NCBI RefSeq assembly: GCF_021271205.1
Contig: NZ_JAIWKS010000004.1
Location: 496,001 to 560,000, forward strand
Source of the DNA: Pseudomonas uvaldensis
GTDB lineage: Bacteria > Pseudomonadota > Gammaproteobacteria > Pseudomonadales > Pseudomonadaceae
Length of the DNA stretch: 64,000 nucleotides
Direction: 5' to 3'
Under the pieces are notes generated by a model. That model worked only from the letters and a program-made list of their open reading frames with translations, was not told the origin of the DNA and made no database searches. A program made the translations under genes and the position numbers. Positions 17,806-28,097 of the stretch are shown piece by piece. Positions within the stretch are counted from its first letter, which is position 1. Every line of letters begins with the position of its first letter.

Positions 17806-20544
17806 TCAGCCCAACAACCCCAGCTCCTTCGCCCGCGCCACGGCCTGGGTACGGCGCTCGACACCGAGCTTGCTGTTGATATGGCTGGCGTGGGTCTTGA
17901 CGGTGTGCAGCGAGATGAACAGCTGTTCACTGATTTCCTGGTTCGAACAGCCTTGGGCAATCAGTTGCAATACAGCGCATTCGCGGCTGCTGAGGGCTTC
18001 GAAAGGCGCCTGGGCATCGGCAGGTTGCGCCGTTGTCGACGGCATGCGTTCGAGCAGATTCTGGCACAAGGGCGTGGCCGGCGCTTGCAGCAGTTGCTCG
18101 CGCAGCCATTCCCGATGCGCGTCTCCCAACAACCATTGAAAAGGTTGCAGCACTCCGCCGGCGGCGGCCTCGAAGGCCTGGGCCAGGGCACTGCGAGCAG
18201 CCGACTCACGGCCGATACTCAACAGCAGCGCCACCTTCTGGTTGAGCGCCATCACGCTGAGCATCTGCCGGCCGGTTTGCTGCCCGTGTTCAAGCAAGGC
18301 ATCGAGCCGCCCCTCGGCCAGCATCGGCTGGCCCTGCATGGACTCCAGCACCGCCTGTTGCAACTCGACATGCAGCGGTAATTGCGGGTGGAACTCCGGC
18401 GGCGCGGCAGCCTGTTCGCCCGTGTAGGTCCTGCCCAACCGCAGCAACCAGGCTTCGGCCAGATCGGTGCGCCCCTGGGCCAACCAGAGTTCGCATTTGA
18501 CCAGGGTAATCATCGCCAGGTAATAGACCGGTGGGACGTCCCAGATATGCATCAGGCGTTCGGCTTCGGCCAGTTCGGCGAAGGCTCGGGCAAATTCGTC
18601 ATTCTGGCCCTCGATGCGCGCGATCACGCAATGGCCAATCAGGACACTGATATCACGACAGGCACGAGCTTCGGTCAGGCCCGCCTGCAACCGCGCCAAC
18701 CCGGCTTCCGGTTGCAGGCGCAAGGTCAAGAGAAATCCCTCGTAGAGCGTCAATCGCGCCCGCACCGCATAAAGCCGTTGCGGTGACAATTTGTGCAGGC
18801 GCTGCTGCCCCAGGTGCACCTCATCCAGCGCCCGCACGATTTCCCCCCGTGCCTGCAGCACCCGGGCGCGATCATAGTGGGCCAGCGCTTCGAACAAGGG
18901 ATTGCCGACCCGCTGTGCCAACTCCAGGGAATCGCGATTCAGGTTTCGGGCGCGCCACAAGTCACCGTCGGCAATCGCCAGGTTCGACAGCGTGGACAGG
19001 CACATCAAGCGCTGGCCATAGCGTTTTTGCGGCAGACTTTCCAGGGCTTCGGTGCAATAACGCACCGTAGCCTCGCGATCACCACGGCCACGGGCAACGA
19101 TCCCACTCAAGGCCAACCATTGGGCAAGCATGGATTTTTGCGCGGTGGCCGATGGCGCGGGCAGGAAGCGGCTCAAGTGGGCGGCCAGTTCTTCGGCCGC
19201 ATCCAGTTGGCAGGCCAGCCCCAACGCCCAGCTGTAAAGCACGATCAACCGAGGCGTGCTGATGAGCAGACTGTCCGGCAAGTCCATTTTCCAGCGCAGC
19301 AACATGCCGACGTTCTGCTCGGCCAGCAATTGCTCTTCCGAGAGGTTTTGCACCAGGTTCGCTGCCACATCCAGATGCCCCGCCCGCAACGCCTGCTCCA
19401 CGGCTTCGTCGATCAGGCCCTGGGCGTTGAACCAACGACAGGCCCGCAGGTGCAAGGTGGCCGCGGGCACCATGGCCGACTCGTTGGGACGACTGCGCAA
19501 CAGATCGGAAAACAGGTGGTGATAGCGATACCAGCGACCATGCTCGTCCAGCGGCACCAGGAAGACCTGATGCGCGGCCAGGTAACTCAGGATCTCGGCA
19601 CTGTCATGGGCTTCACGCACGGCATCGCACAGGTCGCTGCAGAAGCGATCCTGTGGGGCGGTATCGTAGAGAAACGCCTGCACTTCGGCGGGCAGGCAGT
19701 CGATGACTTCCTCCAGCAAATAATCCCGAATCAACCCTTCCCCGCCATGAAGGGTCTGGGGCAACCGGCCTTCGGTACCGGCTTCGGAGGCCGCCAGCAG
19801 CCAGAAACGCAGCCCGGCCACCCAACCCTCGCTACGCAGGATGAGGTTTTCCAGGGCTTCGCCGCGCAACGAAATACTGTGATGCTCGAGCAGTATCTGG
19901 GCTTCGTCATGGGTCAGGCGCAGGTCCTGCTCATTCAGTTCGAGCAGTTGCCGCGACAGGCGCAAACGCGCCAGATGCCAATCCGGCCGCTGACGACTGG
20001 TGACCAGCACCAGCAAACCGTCGGGCAGGTGATTGAGGAAAAATTGCAGGCAGCGATCCAGCACCGCGCCCTGGGCCAGGTGGTAATCGTCGAGCACCAG
20101 CAGCAGGGGAAAGCGGGGTGACAGGTGTGAGCTCAGTTCATCCAGCAAGCCATCGAGCCATTCTTCGAACGCAAAGGGTTGGTGGCGCTGCCGCATCTTC
20201 AGCAACCCCAGCGCCCGGCCTCCCAGCTGGGGATAGAACGCCTGGAGCCCTTCAAGCAATCGCTCCAGGAAACGCCCCGGGTCACTGTCCCGGGTGTTGA
20301 GTCCCAGCCAGAGGCTTTGCCAATGCGCCGGCAGGCTCTGGCAGAACTCCACCGCCAGGGAGCTTTTTCCGAACCCCGCGGGCGCACTCACCAGCAGCAA
20401 CCGACCACCCAGCCCCGCACTCAAACGCTCGCACAAACGAGGCCGCATGACATGGCCGTCAGGCAAAGGCGGTCGGTAGAAGCGCCCGTCCCGTACCGCG
20501 ATGGCTGCGCGGTCAGGGTGCGCAAGTGCAGACAGATCAGTCAT
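17806..20544 (-). CDS. AlkS/MalT-like LuxR family (LAL) transcriptional regulator
   Basis: A 912-residue signal-transducing ATPase regulator. The N-terminal P-loop NTPase has Walker A SAPAGFGKSS (about residue 53) and Walker B FPLLLVLDDYH. A winged-helix and long TPR-like helical middle follows. The C-terminal LuxR helix-turn-helix (about residues 848-912) reads FEALSSRECAVLQLIAQGCSNQEISEQLFISLHTVKTHASHINSKL. Members such as AlkS and MalT sense a small inducer together with ATP. It ends a same-strand run after acyl-CoA ligase, DUF1302 and DUF1329 genes. I recall the same set at the P. putida PP_0763-PP_0767 locus, so it likely controls them. Confidence 0.92.
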   Translation of the reverse strand: MTDLSALAHPDRAAIAVRDGRFYRPPLPDGHVMRPRLCERLSAGLGGRLLLVSAPAGFGKSSLAVEFCQSLPAHWQSLWLGLNTRDSDPGRFLERLLEGLQAFYPQLGGRALGLLKMRQRHQPFAFEEWLDGLLDELSSHLSPRFPLLLVLDDYHLAQGAVLDRCLQFFLNHLPDGLLVLVTSRQRPDWHLARLRLSRQLLELNEQDLRLTHDEAQILLEHHSISLRGEALENLILRSEGWVAGLRFWLLAASEAGTEGRLPQTLHGGEGLIRDYLLEEVIDCLPAEVQAFLYDTAPQDRFCSDLCDAVREAHDSAEILSYLAAHQVFLVPLDEHGRWYRYHHLFSDLLRSRPNESAMVPAATLHLRACRWFNAQGLIDEAVEQALRAGHLDVAANLVQNLSEEQLLAEQNVGMLLRWKMDLPDSLLISTPRLIVLYSWALGLACQLDAAEELAAHLSRFLPAPSATAQKSMLAQWLALSGIVARGRGDREATVRYCTEALESLPQKRYGQRLMCLSTLSNLAIADGDLWRARNLNRDSLELAQRVGNPLFEALAHYDRARVLQARGEIVRALDEVHLGQQRLHKLSPQRLYAVRARLTLYEGFLLTLRLQPEAGLARLQAGLTEARACRDISVLIGHCVIARIEGQNDEFARAFAELAEAERLMHIWDVPPVYYLAMITLVKCELWLAQGRTDLAEAWLLRLGRTYTGEQAAAPPEFHPQLPLHVELQQAVLESMQGQPMLAEGRLDALLEHGQQTGRQMLSVMALNQKVALLLSIGRESAARSALAQAFEAAAGGVLQPFQWLLGDAHREWLREQLLQAPATPLCQNLLERMPSTTAQPADAQAPFEALSSRECAVLQLIAQGCSNQEISEQLFISLHTVKTHASHINSKLGVERRTQAVARAKELGLLG

Positions 20545-20684
20545 GGCCGGCTCTTGTTGAATGGCAATGGCGGCGTTGCAGATGTCCGCAGACTAGCGTT
20601 AAACGGGGAGGTATTGAAGGGAGTGCTACAAATGGCTACAAAAAGACTACAGCTTTGCTTCTATGGGGTGAACCGCCTTCAAAT

Positions 20685-20717
20685 AATAAACGCCCCGAAC
20701 CAGTCGGGGCGTTTATT
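20685..20717 (-). terminator. Rho-independent terminator after the DUF1329 gene
   Basis: AATAAACGCCCCGA (20685-20698) pairs perfectly with TCGGGGCGTTTATT (20704-20717). It separates the DUF1329 transcript from the regulator gene. Confidence 0.8.
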
Positions 20718-20745
20718 CGAGGATGCGGCCTCGGGGTAAGGCGGT

Positions 20746-22119
20746 TTAGCGGATGCCGTCCTGGCGCAAGGCGTTCGGGGTGAAGTCGGCGGTGCTGGCG
20801 GTGAAGCCGAAGTCGTAGGCCTGTTTCTCTTCGTTCTTCATGCCCAGCGCCAGGTAGCGGCCGGATTGCAGGTCATAGAGGGTTTCCAGGGCGTACCACG
20901 GCACTTGCTTGTCGTAGTAGTTCTCGGCATGGGCCTCGGCGACACGCCACAGTTGGCCGCGACCGTCGTAGTGATCGATCACTGCAGCTTGCCAGGTGTC
21001 TTCATCGATGAAGAAGTCACGCTTGGCGTAGATGTGGCGCTGCCCTTCCTTGAGGGTCGCGGTCACGTGCCAGACACGACGCAACTCGTAGCGAGTCAGG
21101 TCCTGGTTGATGTGGCCAGCCTTGAGGATGTCGGCGTACTTGAGTTGTGGCGAATCGATCCTGTAGCTGTTGGCGGCGATGTACAGTTCCTTCTTGCCTT
21201 CCAGCTTCCAGTCGTAGCGATCCGGGGCACCGTTGTACATGTCCAGGTTGTCGGACGTACGCAGGCCGTCGGCGGCGGTACCCGGGCCGTCATAGGACAC
21301 TTGCGGTGCGCGGCGCACACGGCGCTGGCCGGCGTTGTAGACCCAGGCCGAACGTGGCTCCTTCACTTGGTCGAGGGTTTCGTGCACCAGCAGCACGCCA
21401 CCGGCCAGCCGTGCCGGCGCGGTCACTTGCTGCTTGAAGTAGAACAGGATGTTGCCGGGGTTGGCCGGATCGAAATCCTTCATCTTGTCGCGGAACACGA
21501 ACTGGTCGCGGAAGTACACCAGGCTGTAGGAGCCATTGGGCTGCGGAGTGGCCTGGGTCACCAGGCGGGTCACGCTGCCGCCACGATAGCGGGTGATATG
21601 GTTCCAGATCACCTCGACACCACTCTGGGGAATCGGGAACGGGATGGCCGTTTCGAAGTTTTCCAGACCGTTGCCACCGGACACCAGCTTGGTGTTGACC
21701 GCGTTTTTCTTGATGGAGGCGTACACCTCATCCGGTATCGTGGCGCCACGATGGGACGGATAGACCGGCATCTTGAAGGTTTCCGGGTAGCGCTTGAACA
21801 TCGCGTACTGACCCGGCGCGAGTTTGTCCTTGTACTGGTCGACGTTCTGGGCAGTGATGGTGAACAGCGGTTTTTCACTGGCAAACGGGTCGGACAGGAA
21901 ACCCTTGCTGTCCACACTACCGGCGTTCTTGGCCATGGGTTTCCAAGCCGGGATCGAACCGTCGGCATTGCCGGCCATCTCGGCGCCCATCGGCGTCAGG
22001 CTCTTGCCCAGTTTGTCGGCTTCGGCGGCAGGCACCGCTGCCATGACGCTGGTGGCCAGCAGGGAGAACCCCAGCGCACCGACCTGCAACAGATTCTTTG
22101 TTATTTTCATAGTGCTCAT
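20746..22119 (-). CDS. DUF1329 family exported protein (LolB-like fold predicted)
   Basis: A 457-residue protein with a Sec signal peptide ending VMAAVPAAEA, then the DUF1329 body: LGKSLTPMGAEMAGNADGSIPAWKP, FKMPVYPSHRGATIPDEV, GGVLLVHETLDQVKEPRSAWVYNAGQRRVRRAPQV, and a C-terminal RDFFIDEDTWQAAVIDHYDGRGQLWRVAEAH. DUF1329 proteins are predicted periplasmic or outer-membrane partners of DUF1302 barrels; their function is not established. The gene follows DUF1302 by 15 bp, so they are cotranscribed. A second ATG three codons in (MKITKN) has a better spaced AGGATG and may be the true start. Confidence 0.9.
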   Translation of the reverse strand: MSTMKITKNLLQVGALGFSLLATSVMAAVPAAEADKLGKSLTPMGAEMAGNADGSIPAWKPMAKNAGSVDSKGFLSDPFASEKPLFTITAQNVDQYKDKLAPGQYAMFKRYPETFKMPVYPSHRGATIPDEVYASIKKNAVNTKLVSGGNGLENFETAIPFPIPQSGVEVIWNHITRYRGGSVTRLVTQATPQPNGSYSLVYFRDQFVFRDKMKDFDPANPGNILFYFKQQVTAPARLAGGVLLVHETLDQVKEPRSAWVYNAGQRRVRRAPQVSYDGPGTAADGLRTSDNLDMYNGAPDRYDWKLEGKKELYIAANSYRIDSPQLKYADILKAGHINQDLTRYELRRVWHVTATLKEGQRHIYAKRDFFIDEDTWQAAVIDHYDGRGQLWRVAEAHAENYYDKQVPWYALETLYDLQSGRYLALGMKNEEKQAYDFGFTASTADFTPNALRQDGIR

Positions 22120-22134
22120 CCTGAAATACGGTGC

Positions 22135-23997
22135 TTAGAAGGTCACGCCGACGCTGAGCGCCAGGAAATCGCGGTCGTCCACGGTGCTGAAGTCGCCACC
22201 AAAGAAGTTGGTGTAGGCCAGGCTCGCGTTGTAAGTGTTCTGGTATTCGGCATCCAGCCCGAGGCTGACGGCCTTGCGGCCTTCCTCGAAGTTGCCGCCA
22301 GGGCCCGGCGAGTAACCTTTGACGTCATGGGACCAGGCCACGTTGGGCTTGAGGTTCACACCGGCGAAGACATCCGGGTATTCCCAGATGGCCCGTGCGC
22401 GGTAGCCCCACGAGGTGGAGGTGGTGAAGCCGTCGTTGTTGCAGTTGCTGTTCACGTCGTTGATGGTCTGGCCGCCGCCTGCGGCAGTAGAGCCGTTGAG
22501 CCTGTTACAGGCTCCGTCGGGCAGTTGACCCGGACCAAAGACAGGGTCACGACCGTAGCGAACGTCCGACTTGCTTTCCAAGCCTCCAACATGAGTAACG
22601 CCGACTTCACCTACCAGTGTGAGGCGACTGGCGCCCATGACCTGATCCAAGAAGTGAGTGAAGGTGGTCTGGAACTGAGTGACTTCCTTGCGGCGATAAC
22701 CATGCAGATCCTGGCCTGGCACTCCCGGGAGCAGCGAAGCATTGCCCAACGTAGTACCACCGAGCGGGCGAACGCCGGCGAATAGGATATCGGTGGTGCT
22801 CAACTGCACCGGCGCGTTCGGCCGATAGCTGATCTCGCCGCTCCACGCCGTACCGGTTGGCAGGGTGGTGGAGAAACTCAAGCCGTAGAGACGGATATCT
22901 TCCGGATATTCGACGAAATATTGGGAATTACCCGCGACGATCAGTGGCGCCAGCGGCGAGCCATTGACCGCGTCGTAGACTGACTGAGGCGCACCGGTGG
23001 CACTGAAGATCGGCGCACGACTGTGGTAGTTCATGAAGTACGCACCGAACTCGGTGTCCAGCGGTTCGAACATGTACTTCAACGACGCGCCCCATTGGCC
23101 ACTGTCGCGGGCATCGCGGTCCGGGCCACGGCGTACCAGCACGCCTTCTTCGTTGATATCGACACCCTGGCCTTCCAATATCGGAAGAATGAGGCCCGGG
23201 AACGGAATGCTCGAACGCTTGTTCAGCACCCGAAGATTGTCGGTGCAACCGTCAGCAATCACATCCGGCTGGGAGAAGAACGTACCGCAGTTATCCACCA
23301 CGGTCTGGTCCCATTCAATCTGATAGAACGCTTCGGCCGAAAGATTATCGGTCAGGCTCTGGGACACGTAGAACATGTTGACCGGAATCAGGCCTTCCTT
23401 GATCTCGGCACCGGGACGGCGGAACGCGGACACGTCGACCGGGTTGATGGAGTTGATGCCGCCCTGGATGAAGGTGCTTTCACCCCAGCTGACCACTTGC
23501 TTGCCCAGGCGCACCGAGCCCGGTTGATCGGCGATGGCGTAGTTGTGGTAGACGAACGCATCGAGGATCTGCCCGCCGGAAGACTTGGCGCCTTCCTTGC
23601 GGTTGCTGTCACTGATGTCCTTGTACAGGCGGTGTTCGTCCTTCAGCTCGAAGTCGTACCAGTACTTGCCGCGCACGAACACGCCGGTATCGCCATACTT
23701 CAGCTCAAGGTCATGGATGCCCTTGAAGATCTTCGAGAAGGTTTCGCCACGCTTGAAATTCAAGTGCCCGTCATCGGAGGTCTGCGACAACCCCTTGCCA
23801 CCGTTGTTGACGCCGATCAGGTCGCGGTTGGGCTTGGCCGTGGACCAGCTTGCCCCCACCGACAGGGATGAGTCGAACTGGCCTTCGATTTCACCGATAT
23901 TGAAGCTGACGCCGAATGCCGGCCCGGCGAGCGAAGAGGCGAGACTGACCGCCAGAGGCAATTTTGCCCGGCGCCAGAACGTGGTTGCTGTGGTCAT
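22135..23997 (-). CDS. DUF1302 family outer-membrane beta-barrel protein
   Basis: A 620-residue exported protein. The signal region (FWRRAKLPLAVSLASSLAGPAFG) is followed by FNIGEIEGQFDSSLSVGASW, the alternating aromatic strands of a beta barrel, and a C-terminal strand ending LSVGVTF, the Phe end expected for BAM-dependent barrels. A YGDTGVFVRGKYWYDFELKDE strand and RLGKQVVSWGESTFIQGGINSINPVDVSAFRRPG block are typical of the family. A GGAGTAG ribosome binding site precedes the ATG. It is cotranscribed with DUF1329; the proposed role is passage or handling of a hydrophobic compound, by context only. Confidence 0.9.
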   Translation of the reverse strand: MTTATTFWRRAKLPLAVSLASSLAGPAFGVSFNIGEIEGQFDSSLSVGASWSTAKPNRDLIGVNNGGKGLSQTSDDGHLNFKRGETFSKIFKGIHDLELKYGDTGVFVRGKYWYDFELKDEHRLYKDISDSNRKEGAKSSGGQILDAFVYHNYAIADQPGSVRLGKQVVSWGESTFIQGGINSINPVDVSAFRRPGAEIKEGLIPVNMFYVSQSLTDNLSAEAFYQIEWDQTVVDNCGTFFSQPDVIADGCTDNLRVLNKRSSIPFPGLILPILEGQGVDINEEGVLVRRGPDRDARDSGQWGASLKYMFEPLDTEFGAYFMNYHSRAPIFSATGAPQSVYDAVNGSPLAPLIVAGNSQYFVEYPEDIRLYGLSFSTTLPTGTAWSGEISYRPNAPVQLSTTDILFAGVRPLGGTTLGNASLLPGVPGQDLHGYRRKEVTQFQTTFTHFLDQVMGASRLTLVGEVGVTHVGGLESKSDVRYGRDPVFGPGQLPDGACNRLNGSTAAGGGQTINDVNSNCNNDGFTTSTSWGYRARAIWEYPDVFAGVNLKPNVAWSHDVKGYSPGPGGNFEEGRKAVSLGLDAEYQNTYNASLAYTNFFGGDFSTVDDRDFLALSVGVTF

Positions 23998-24331
23998 CGA
24001 CGCTACTCCATGTGCTTATTGTTATGGCAGTGAATGCTCCAGGAACACTTCGACGGCGCGGACGCGGCAACGCCCCGATACTCCGTGGAAGTCGCATCGC
24101 TCTTTCGTGCGTGCGCCCCGTTCCTGAAAAATCCGTGAACGGACTATAGCCAGCAGGTAGTACGGCTTGATCCCTCTAAAGTGTGATTTGCAGCCTTCGA
24201 CCACTCTGGAACAGTCCTTTCGCCAGGCCGACAGATATCGGCACCGCAAGGATGGCTGATTTTTCCGGTTTGACAAGGCAAGCGCTTGCTTGGTGGGGCT
24301 GCCGTGCCCTTTCGGGCACGGCAGGAACGCT
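23998..24331. other. Intergenic region between the acyl-CoA ligase and DUF1302 genes
   Basis: This 334-bp stretch has no gene. Near the ligase stop is an inverted repeat, TGCCGTGCCC-TTTC-GGGCACGGCA (24300-24323), with no following T run on the minus strand, so it is a weak terminator or processing signal. GCAAGCGCTTGCT at about 24278-24290 is a short palindrome. The remainder, nearer DUF1302, probably holds the DUF1302-DUF1329 promoter and an operator for the LuxR-type regulator, but no clear sigma-70 pair is visible. Confidence 0.6.
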
Positions 24332-26014
24332 TCAAAGCGTCGAAAGGAAGGTGCTGTTGTTACTCTGCCATTCGGCGATGTCGACCCGTATACGCTTCTT
24401 GTCGAGCTTGCCGACGCTGGTCTTGGGAATTTCCGTAACAAGGGCGATCTGGCTCGGGATCGCCCACTTGCTCAGGTGCCCCTGCTCGACGAACGGCTTG
24501 AGGTGATCCTTGAGCTCCCGAGCCCCGATCTGGTGCCCTTCGTGAATCACCAGCAAGGCAAACGGACGCTCGCCCCACTGTGGATCGGGAATACCCACCA
24601 CTGCTACTTCACGTACCGCCGCGTGACGGCTGATGAGGTCTTCCAGGTCCAGGGAAGAGATCCACTCACCGCCAGTCTTGATCACGTCCTTGATACGGTC
24701 GCGGATGTCGATGAAACCCATGCCGTCCAGCGTGGCGACGTCACCGGTGTGCAGCCAGCCACCGGCCCAGAGTTCGGCGCCTTTGTGCGGTTCGTTGAAA
24801 TAGCCCTCGGTAAGCCAGGGCGCGCGCAGCACCAGCTCCCCCTGGGTCTCGCCGTCGGCGGGCAGGAAGCGGCCCTCGGCATCGACAATCGCTGCCTCCA
24901 CCAACGGCCCCGGTACGCCGGCCTTGATGCGATAGGTGATGCGTTCGTCTTCACTGCCGGCCATCAGTTCTTCGTTCAGGTGGGCACAGGACACCAGCGG
25001 ACCGGTTTCCGACATACCGTAGGCGGCGGTGAGCTGGATGCCCTTGGCCTTGGCGGCTTCATACAGGCTACGGTTCAGGGCACTGCCGCCGATGACGATT
25101 TTCCAGCCACCGAAATCGGCGCCCTGGGCGCTCTTGGCGTTGAGGACCATTTGCAGGATGGTGGGCACGCAGTGGGAGAACGTGACCTTCTCATTGCGCC
25201 ACAACTGGACCAGGAACTCCGGATCGTACCGGCCGGGATAGACCTGCTTGAGCCCGAGCATGGTCGCCACGTACGGCAAGCCCCAGGCATGCACATGGAA
25301 CATCGGCGTGATGGGCATGTACACATCATTGGAGCCCAGCAGCCGCACACTGTCGATGGCCCCCATGATGGTCGCCTCGCCCAGGGTATGCAGCACCAAC
25401 TGCCGGTGAGTGAAGTACACCCCCTTGGGGTTGCCCGTGGTGCCGGTGGTGTAGAAGGTGGTTGCGACGGAGTTCTCGTCGAAGTCCTGGAAGTCGTAGA
25501 CGGGGCTCGCCGCAGCCAGCAGTTGCTCGTATTCACCCACCAGGTTCGGCAGGTCGGCGGTCTTTTCCGGCAAGTCGGTCAGCAGCAGCGTCTTTTCCAC
25601 CGTGGTCAGGTGGCCGGCAATGGCCTGGTACAACCCGACGAACTCGCTGTTGACCAGCACGAAGCGGTCCTCGGCATGGTTCATGGTGTAGAGGATCTGC
25701 TCCGGCGACAGGCGCACGTTGATCGTATGGATCACCGCACCGATCATGGGTATCGCGAACATGCACTCCAGGTAGCGATGGCTGTCCCAGTCCATCACCG
25801 CCACGGTATCGCCCGCCTTGACCCCGGCCTCGGTCAGCACGTTGGCCAACCGAGCGACCCGTTCGATCAGCGTCGGATAGCTGTAGCGCAACTGGTCTCG
25901 ATAGACGATCTCGCGGGTTTTCTCGTAACGCACACCGGACATCAACAGTCGCTTGATCAAGAGCGGATATTGATAAGCGCCTTCGGCTGGAGGAATAACG
26001 CGAGTCTGCAACAT
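24332..26014 (-). CDS. AlkK-like medium-chain acyl-CoA ligase
   Basis: A 560-residue ANL-superfamily adenylate-forming enzyme that activates a carboxylic acid to its CoA thioester. The P-loop is [20 protein letters not shown], with [27 protein letters not shown], the AMP-binding [21 protein letters not shown], the hinge [13 protein letters not shown] and the C-terminal catalytic Lys in [14 protein letters not shown]. Sequence features match the AlkK/medium-chain type. The ATG at 26014 has AGGGA 5 nt upstream and is preferred over one eight codons earlier. It heads the same-strand run with DUF1302, DUF1329 and the LuxR regulator. Confidence 0.92.
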   Translation of the reverse strand: MLQTRVIPPAEGAYQYPLLIKRLLMSGVRYEKTREIVYRDQLRYSYPTLIERVARLANVLTEAGVKAGDTVAVMDWDSHRYLECMFAIPMIGAVIHTINVRLSPEQILYTMNHAEDRFVLVNSEFVGLYQAIAGHLTTVEKTLLLTDLPEKTADLPNLVGEYEQLLAAASPVYDFQDFDENSVATTFYTTGTTGNPKGVYFTHRQLVLHTLGEATIMGAIDSVRLLGSNDVYMPITPMFHVHAWGLPYVATMLGLKQVYPGRYDPEFLVQLWRNEKVTFSHCVPTILQMVLNAKSAQGADFGGWKIVIGGSALNRSLYEAAKAKGIQLTAAYGMSETGPLVSCAHLNEELMAGSEDERITYRIKAGVPGPLVEAAIVDAEGRFLPADGETQGELVLRAPWLTEGYFNEPHKGAELWAGGWLHTGDVATLDGMGFIDIRDRIKDVIKTGGEWISSLDLEDLISRHAAVREVAVVGIPDPQWGERPFALLVIHEGHQIGARELKDHLKPFVEQGHLSKWAIPSQIALVTEIPKTSVGKLDKKRIRVDIAEWQSNNSTFLSTL

Positions 26015-26217
26015 AAGAATCCCTTTTTCTGACTGCATGGTCGTGAGTGGAGGTAAGCACTCTAGAGCGCTTATACACGGATCAAATCAGCCAAAGGAAT
26101 GATTTATTCAGCTTGCAAATACTAGCCATAAGCCACCTGCCGGCGATTGCGTGCCGGACCTTGCCGGCACGTCGTTCCGCCAACCCTGCCGCTGGTGTCA
26201 ACCACGGCCCGTTGCCG

Positions 26218-26847
26218 TCAGCGCATCTCCGTGAGCGCCAGCTTCACGCCAATGGCGACCAGTAGCGCGCCCATGGTCCGGTCGAACCAGTGCCCCATGC
26301 GGGCAAAGCCGGCGCGCACGCGTTGATGACTGAACAACAGGGCCACCATGCAGAACCAGGCGGCCGTCGCGACCGCCAGGTAAACCCCGTAACCGGCCTG
26401 GATCGCCAGCGGGGTATGGGGATTGATGACGACGGTGAACAGCGACAGGAAAAACAGCGTTGCCTTGGGGTTCAGGCCGTTGGTGACGAAGCCGGAAACA
26501 AACGCGCCGCGAGCAGTACGTTCGCCGGCCTCCTTGTGCAGGTTGTCTTCGGTCGGTTTGGCCGGCTGCGCCCGCAACGCCTTGAAGCCGATGTACAGCA
26601 AGTACGCCGCGGCAGCCCACTTCAGTGCGTTGAACAGCACGATCGATTGCGACACGATCAGGCCGATGCCCAACAGCGAATACCCGACGTGCAGGAAAAT
26701 CGCCGTGCCGACGCCCAGCGCCGTCCAGGTTCCGGCGCGTCGACCATGGGTCACGCTTTCACGCACCACCACGGCAAAATCCGGCCCGGGGCTGGCCACC
26801 GCCAGCAGATGGATCAGGACAACGGTGAGGAATTCGGCGAGGTACAT
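26218..26847 (-). CDS. LysE/RhtB family amino-acid exporter
   Basis: A 209-residue membrane protein with the RhtB start MYLAEFLTVVLIHLLAVASPGPDFAVVVRESVTHGRRAG, the conserved SPGPDF motif, about six hydrophobic helices, and GFVTNGLNPKATLFFLSLFTVVI in the second half. Exporters of this family expel homoserine, threonine, leucine or similar metabolites; the substrate here is unknown. AAAGGAG precedes the ATG by 7 nt. No partner gene is adjacent. Confidence 0.9.
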   Translation of the reverse strand: MYLAEFLTVVLIHLLAVASPGPDFAVVVRESVTHGRRAGTWTALGVGTAIFLHVGYSLLGIGLIVSQSIVLFNALKWAAAAYLLYIGFKALRAQPAKPTEDNLHKEAGERTARGAFVSGFVTNGLNPKATLFFLSLFTVVINPHTPLAIQAGYGVYLAVATAAWFCMVALLFSHQRVRAGFARMGHWFDRTMGALLVAIGVKLALTEMR

Positions 26848-26905
26848 GAGGGCTCCTTTTAACTCAATCTCGAAACATCAATTCATGGTGCAAGGGAAGT
26901 TATTT

Positions 26906-26999
26906 GTGGCGAGGGGATTTATCCCCGCTGGGTTGCGAAGCAACCCCGACCACTGCAGGACTGCCGCGCGGTACAACGGAGATAAATCCCCTCGCCACA
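26906..26999. repeat. Inverted repeat of the GTGGCGAGGGGATTTATCCCC class
   Basis: GTGGCGAGGGGATTTATCCC at 26906 and its inverted copy ending at 26999 flank a GGTTGC-GAA-GCAACC hairpin. It is a second REP-like family, distinct in sequence from the GTGGGAGC type elsewhere in the window. Confidence 0.88.
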
Positions 27000-27100
27000 G
27001 GTTCTGTCCATGAGGACTCACCGAGCCAGGCCACAACCACAGTTCATCTGATAGGCTCGCCACATTACGCCTTCAAGCCCCCATCGAACAGGTACAGCTG

Positions 27101-28066
27101 ATGACGAACACCGGCCGCGCAGTTTTCCTCGATCATCCTTCCCTGGACCTCGGCGACCTCGACCTGGATCCACTGCGCAGCTGTTTCACCGAGCTGCAGT
27201 TGTTTGCCCGAACCACACCGGACGTGGTGATCGAGCGACTCAAGGGCGCCACCGTGGCGATCACCAACAAAGTCGTGATCGATGCAGCCGCCATCGCCGC
27301 CAGCCCTGACCTCAGGCTCATCCTGATCAGCGCCACCGGCACCAACAATGTCGACCTGCAGGCCGCTCGCCGCCACGGCATCACCGTCTGCAACTGCCAG
27401 GGCTACGGCACGCCGTCTGTGGCCCAGCACACCCTCATGCTGTTGCTGAACCTGGCGACAAGACTGACCGATTATCAACGAGCGGTGGGCGAAGGGCGTT
27501 GGCAAAAGGCGTCACAGTTCTGCCTGCTGGACTATCCCATCGTCGAACTGGAGGGCAAAACCCTGGGCTTGCTCGGTCATGGCGAGCTGGGCAGCGCCGT
27601 CGGACGACTGGCCGAAGCCTTTGGCATGCGTGTGTTGCTGGGGCAGATCCCCGGACGCCCCGCCCGCCCCGACCGTTTGCCACTGGATCGACTGTTGCCG
27701 CAAGTCGATGCCCTGACCCTGCACTGCCCGCTCAACGAGCACACCCGCCATTTCATCGGCCCTGGGGAACTGGCGCTGCTCAAGCCCGGCGCCTTCGTGG
27801 TCAATACCGCCAGAGGCGGCCTGATCGACGAACAGGCCTTGGCCGATGCACTGCGCAGCGGTCATCTGGGCGGTGCCGCAACCGACGTGCTGAGCGTGGA
27901 ACCACCCGCCCAGGGCAACCCTCTGCTGGCCGCGGATATTCCCCGCCTGATCGTCACGCCCCACAACGCCTGGGGCAGTCGGGAGGCCCGCCAGCGGATC
28001 GTCGGCCAACTGACCGAAAACGCTCGGGCCTTTTTCGGTGGTACAGCGCAACGAGTCGTCAATTGA
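27101..28066 (+). CDS. D-2-hydroxyacid dehydrogenase (glycerate dehydrogenase-like)
   Basis: A 321-residue NAD-dependent enzyme. The catalytic domain contains [22 protein letters not shown], and the nucleotide-binding domain the Rossmann loop [16 protein letters not shown], where the usual GxGxxG is intact. Catalytic Arg, Glu and His lie in [28 protein letters not shown] and TPHNAWGS. It would reduce hydroxypyruvate or glyoxylate-like 2-oxoacids. Start ATG at 27101 has a weak ribosome binding site. It precedes rsmC by 31 bp on the same strand. Confidence 0.88.
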   Translation: MTNTGRAVFLDHPSLDLGDLDLDPLRSCFTELQLFARTTPDVVIERLKGATVAITNKVVIDAAAIAASPDLRLILISATGTNNVDLQAARRHGITVCNCQGYGTPSVAQHTLMLLLNLATRLTDYQRAVGEGRWQKASQFCLLDYPIVELEGKTLGLLGHGELGSAVGRLAEAFGMRVLLGQIPGRPARPDRLPLDRLLPQVDALTLHCPLNEHTRHFIGPGELALLKPGAFVVNTARGGLIDEQALADALRSGHLGGAATDVLSVEPPAQGNPLLAADIPRLIVTPHNAWGSREARQRIVGQLTENARAFFGGTAQRVVN

Positions 28067-28097
28067 TAAACTGCCGCACTTTTTCAAGGAGCAGACC

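Noticed and set aside
18793..20121. 442-codon frame antisense to the LuxR-type regulator
   Set aside because: Mirror of the regulator codon bias; Gln-rich nonsense composition with no recognisable domain.
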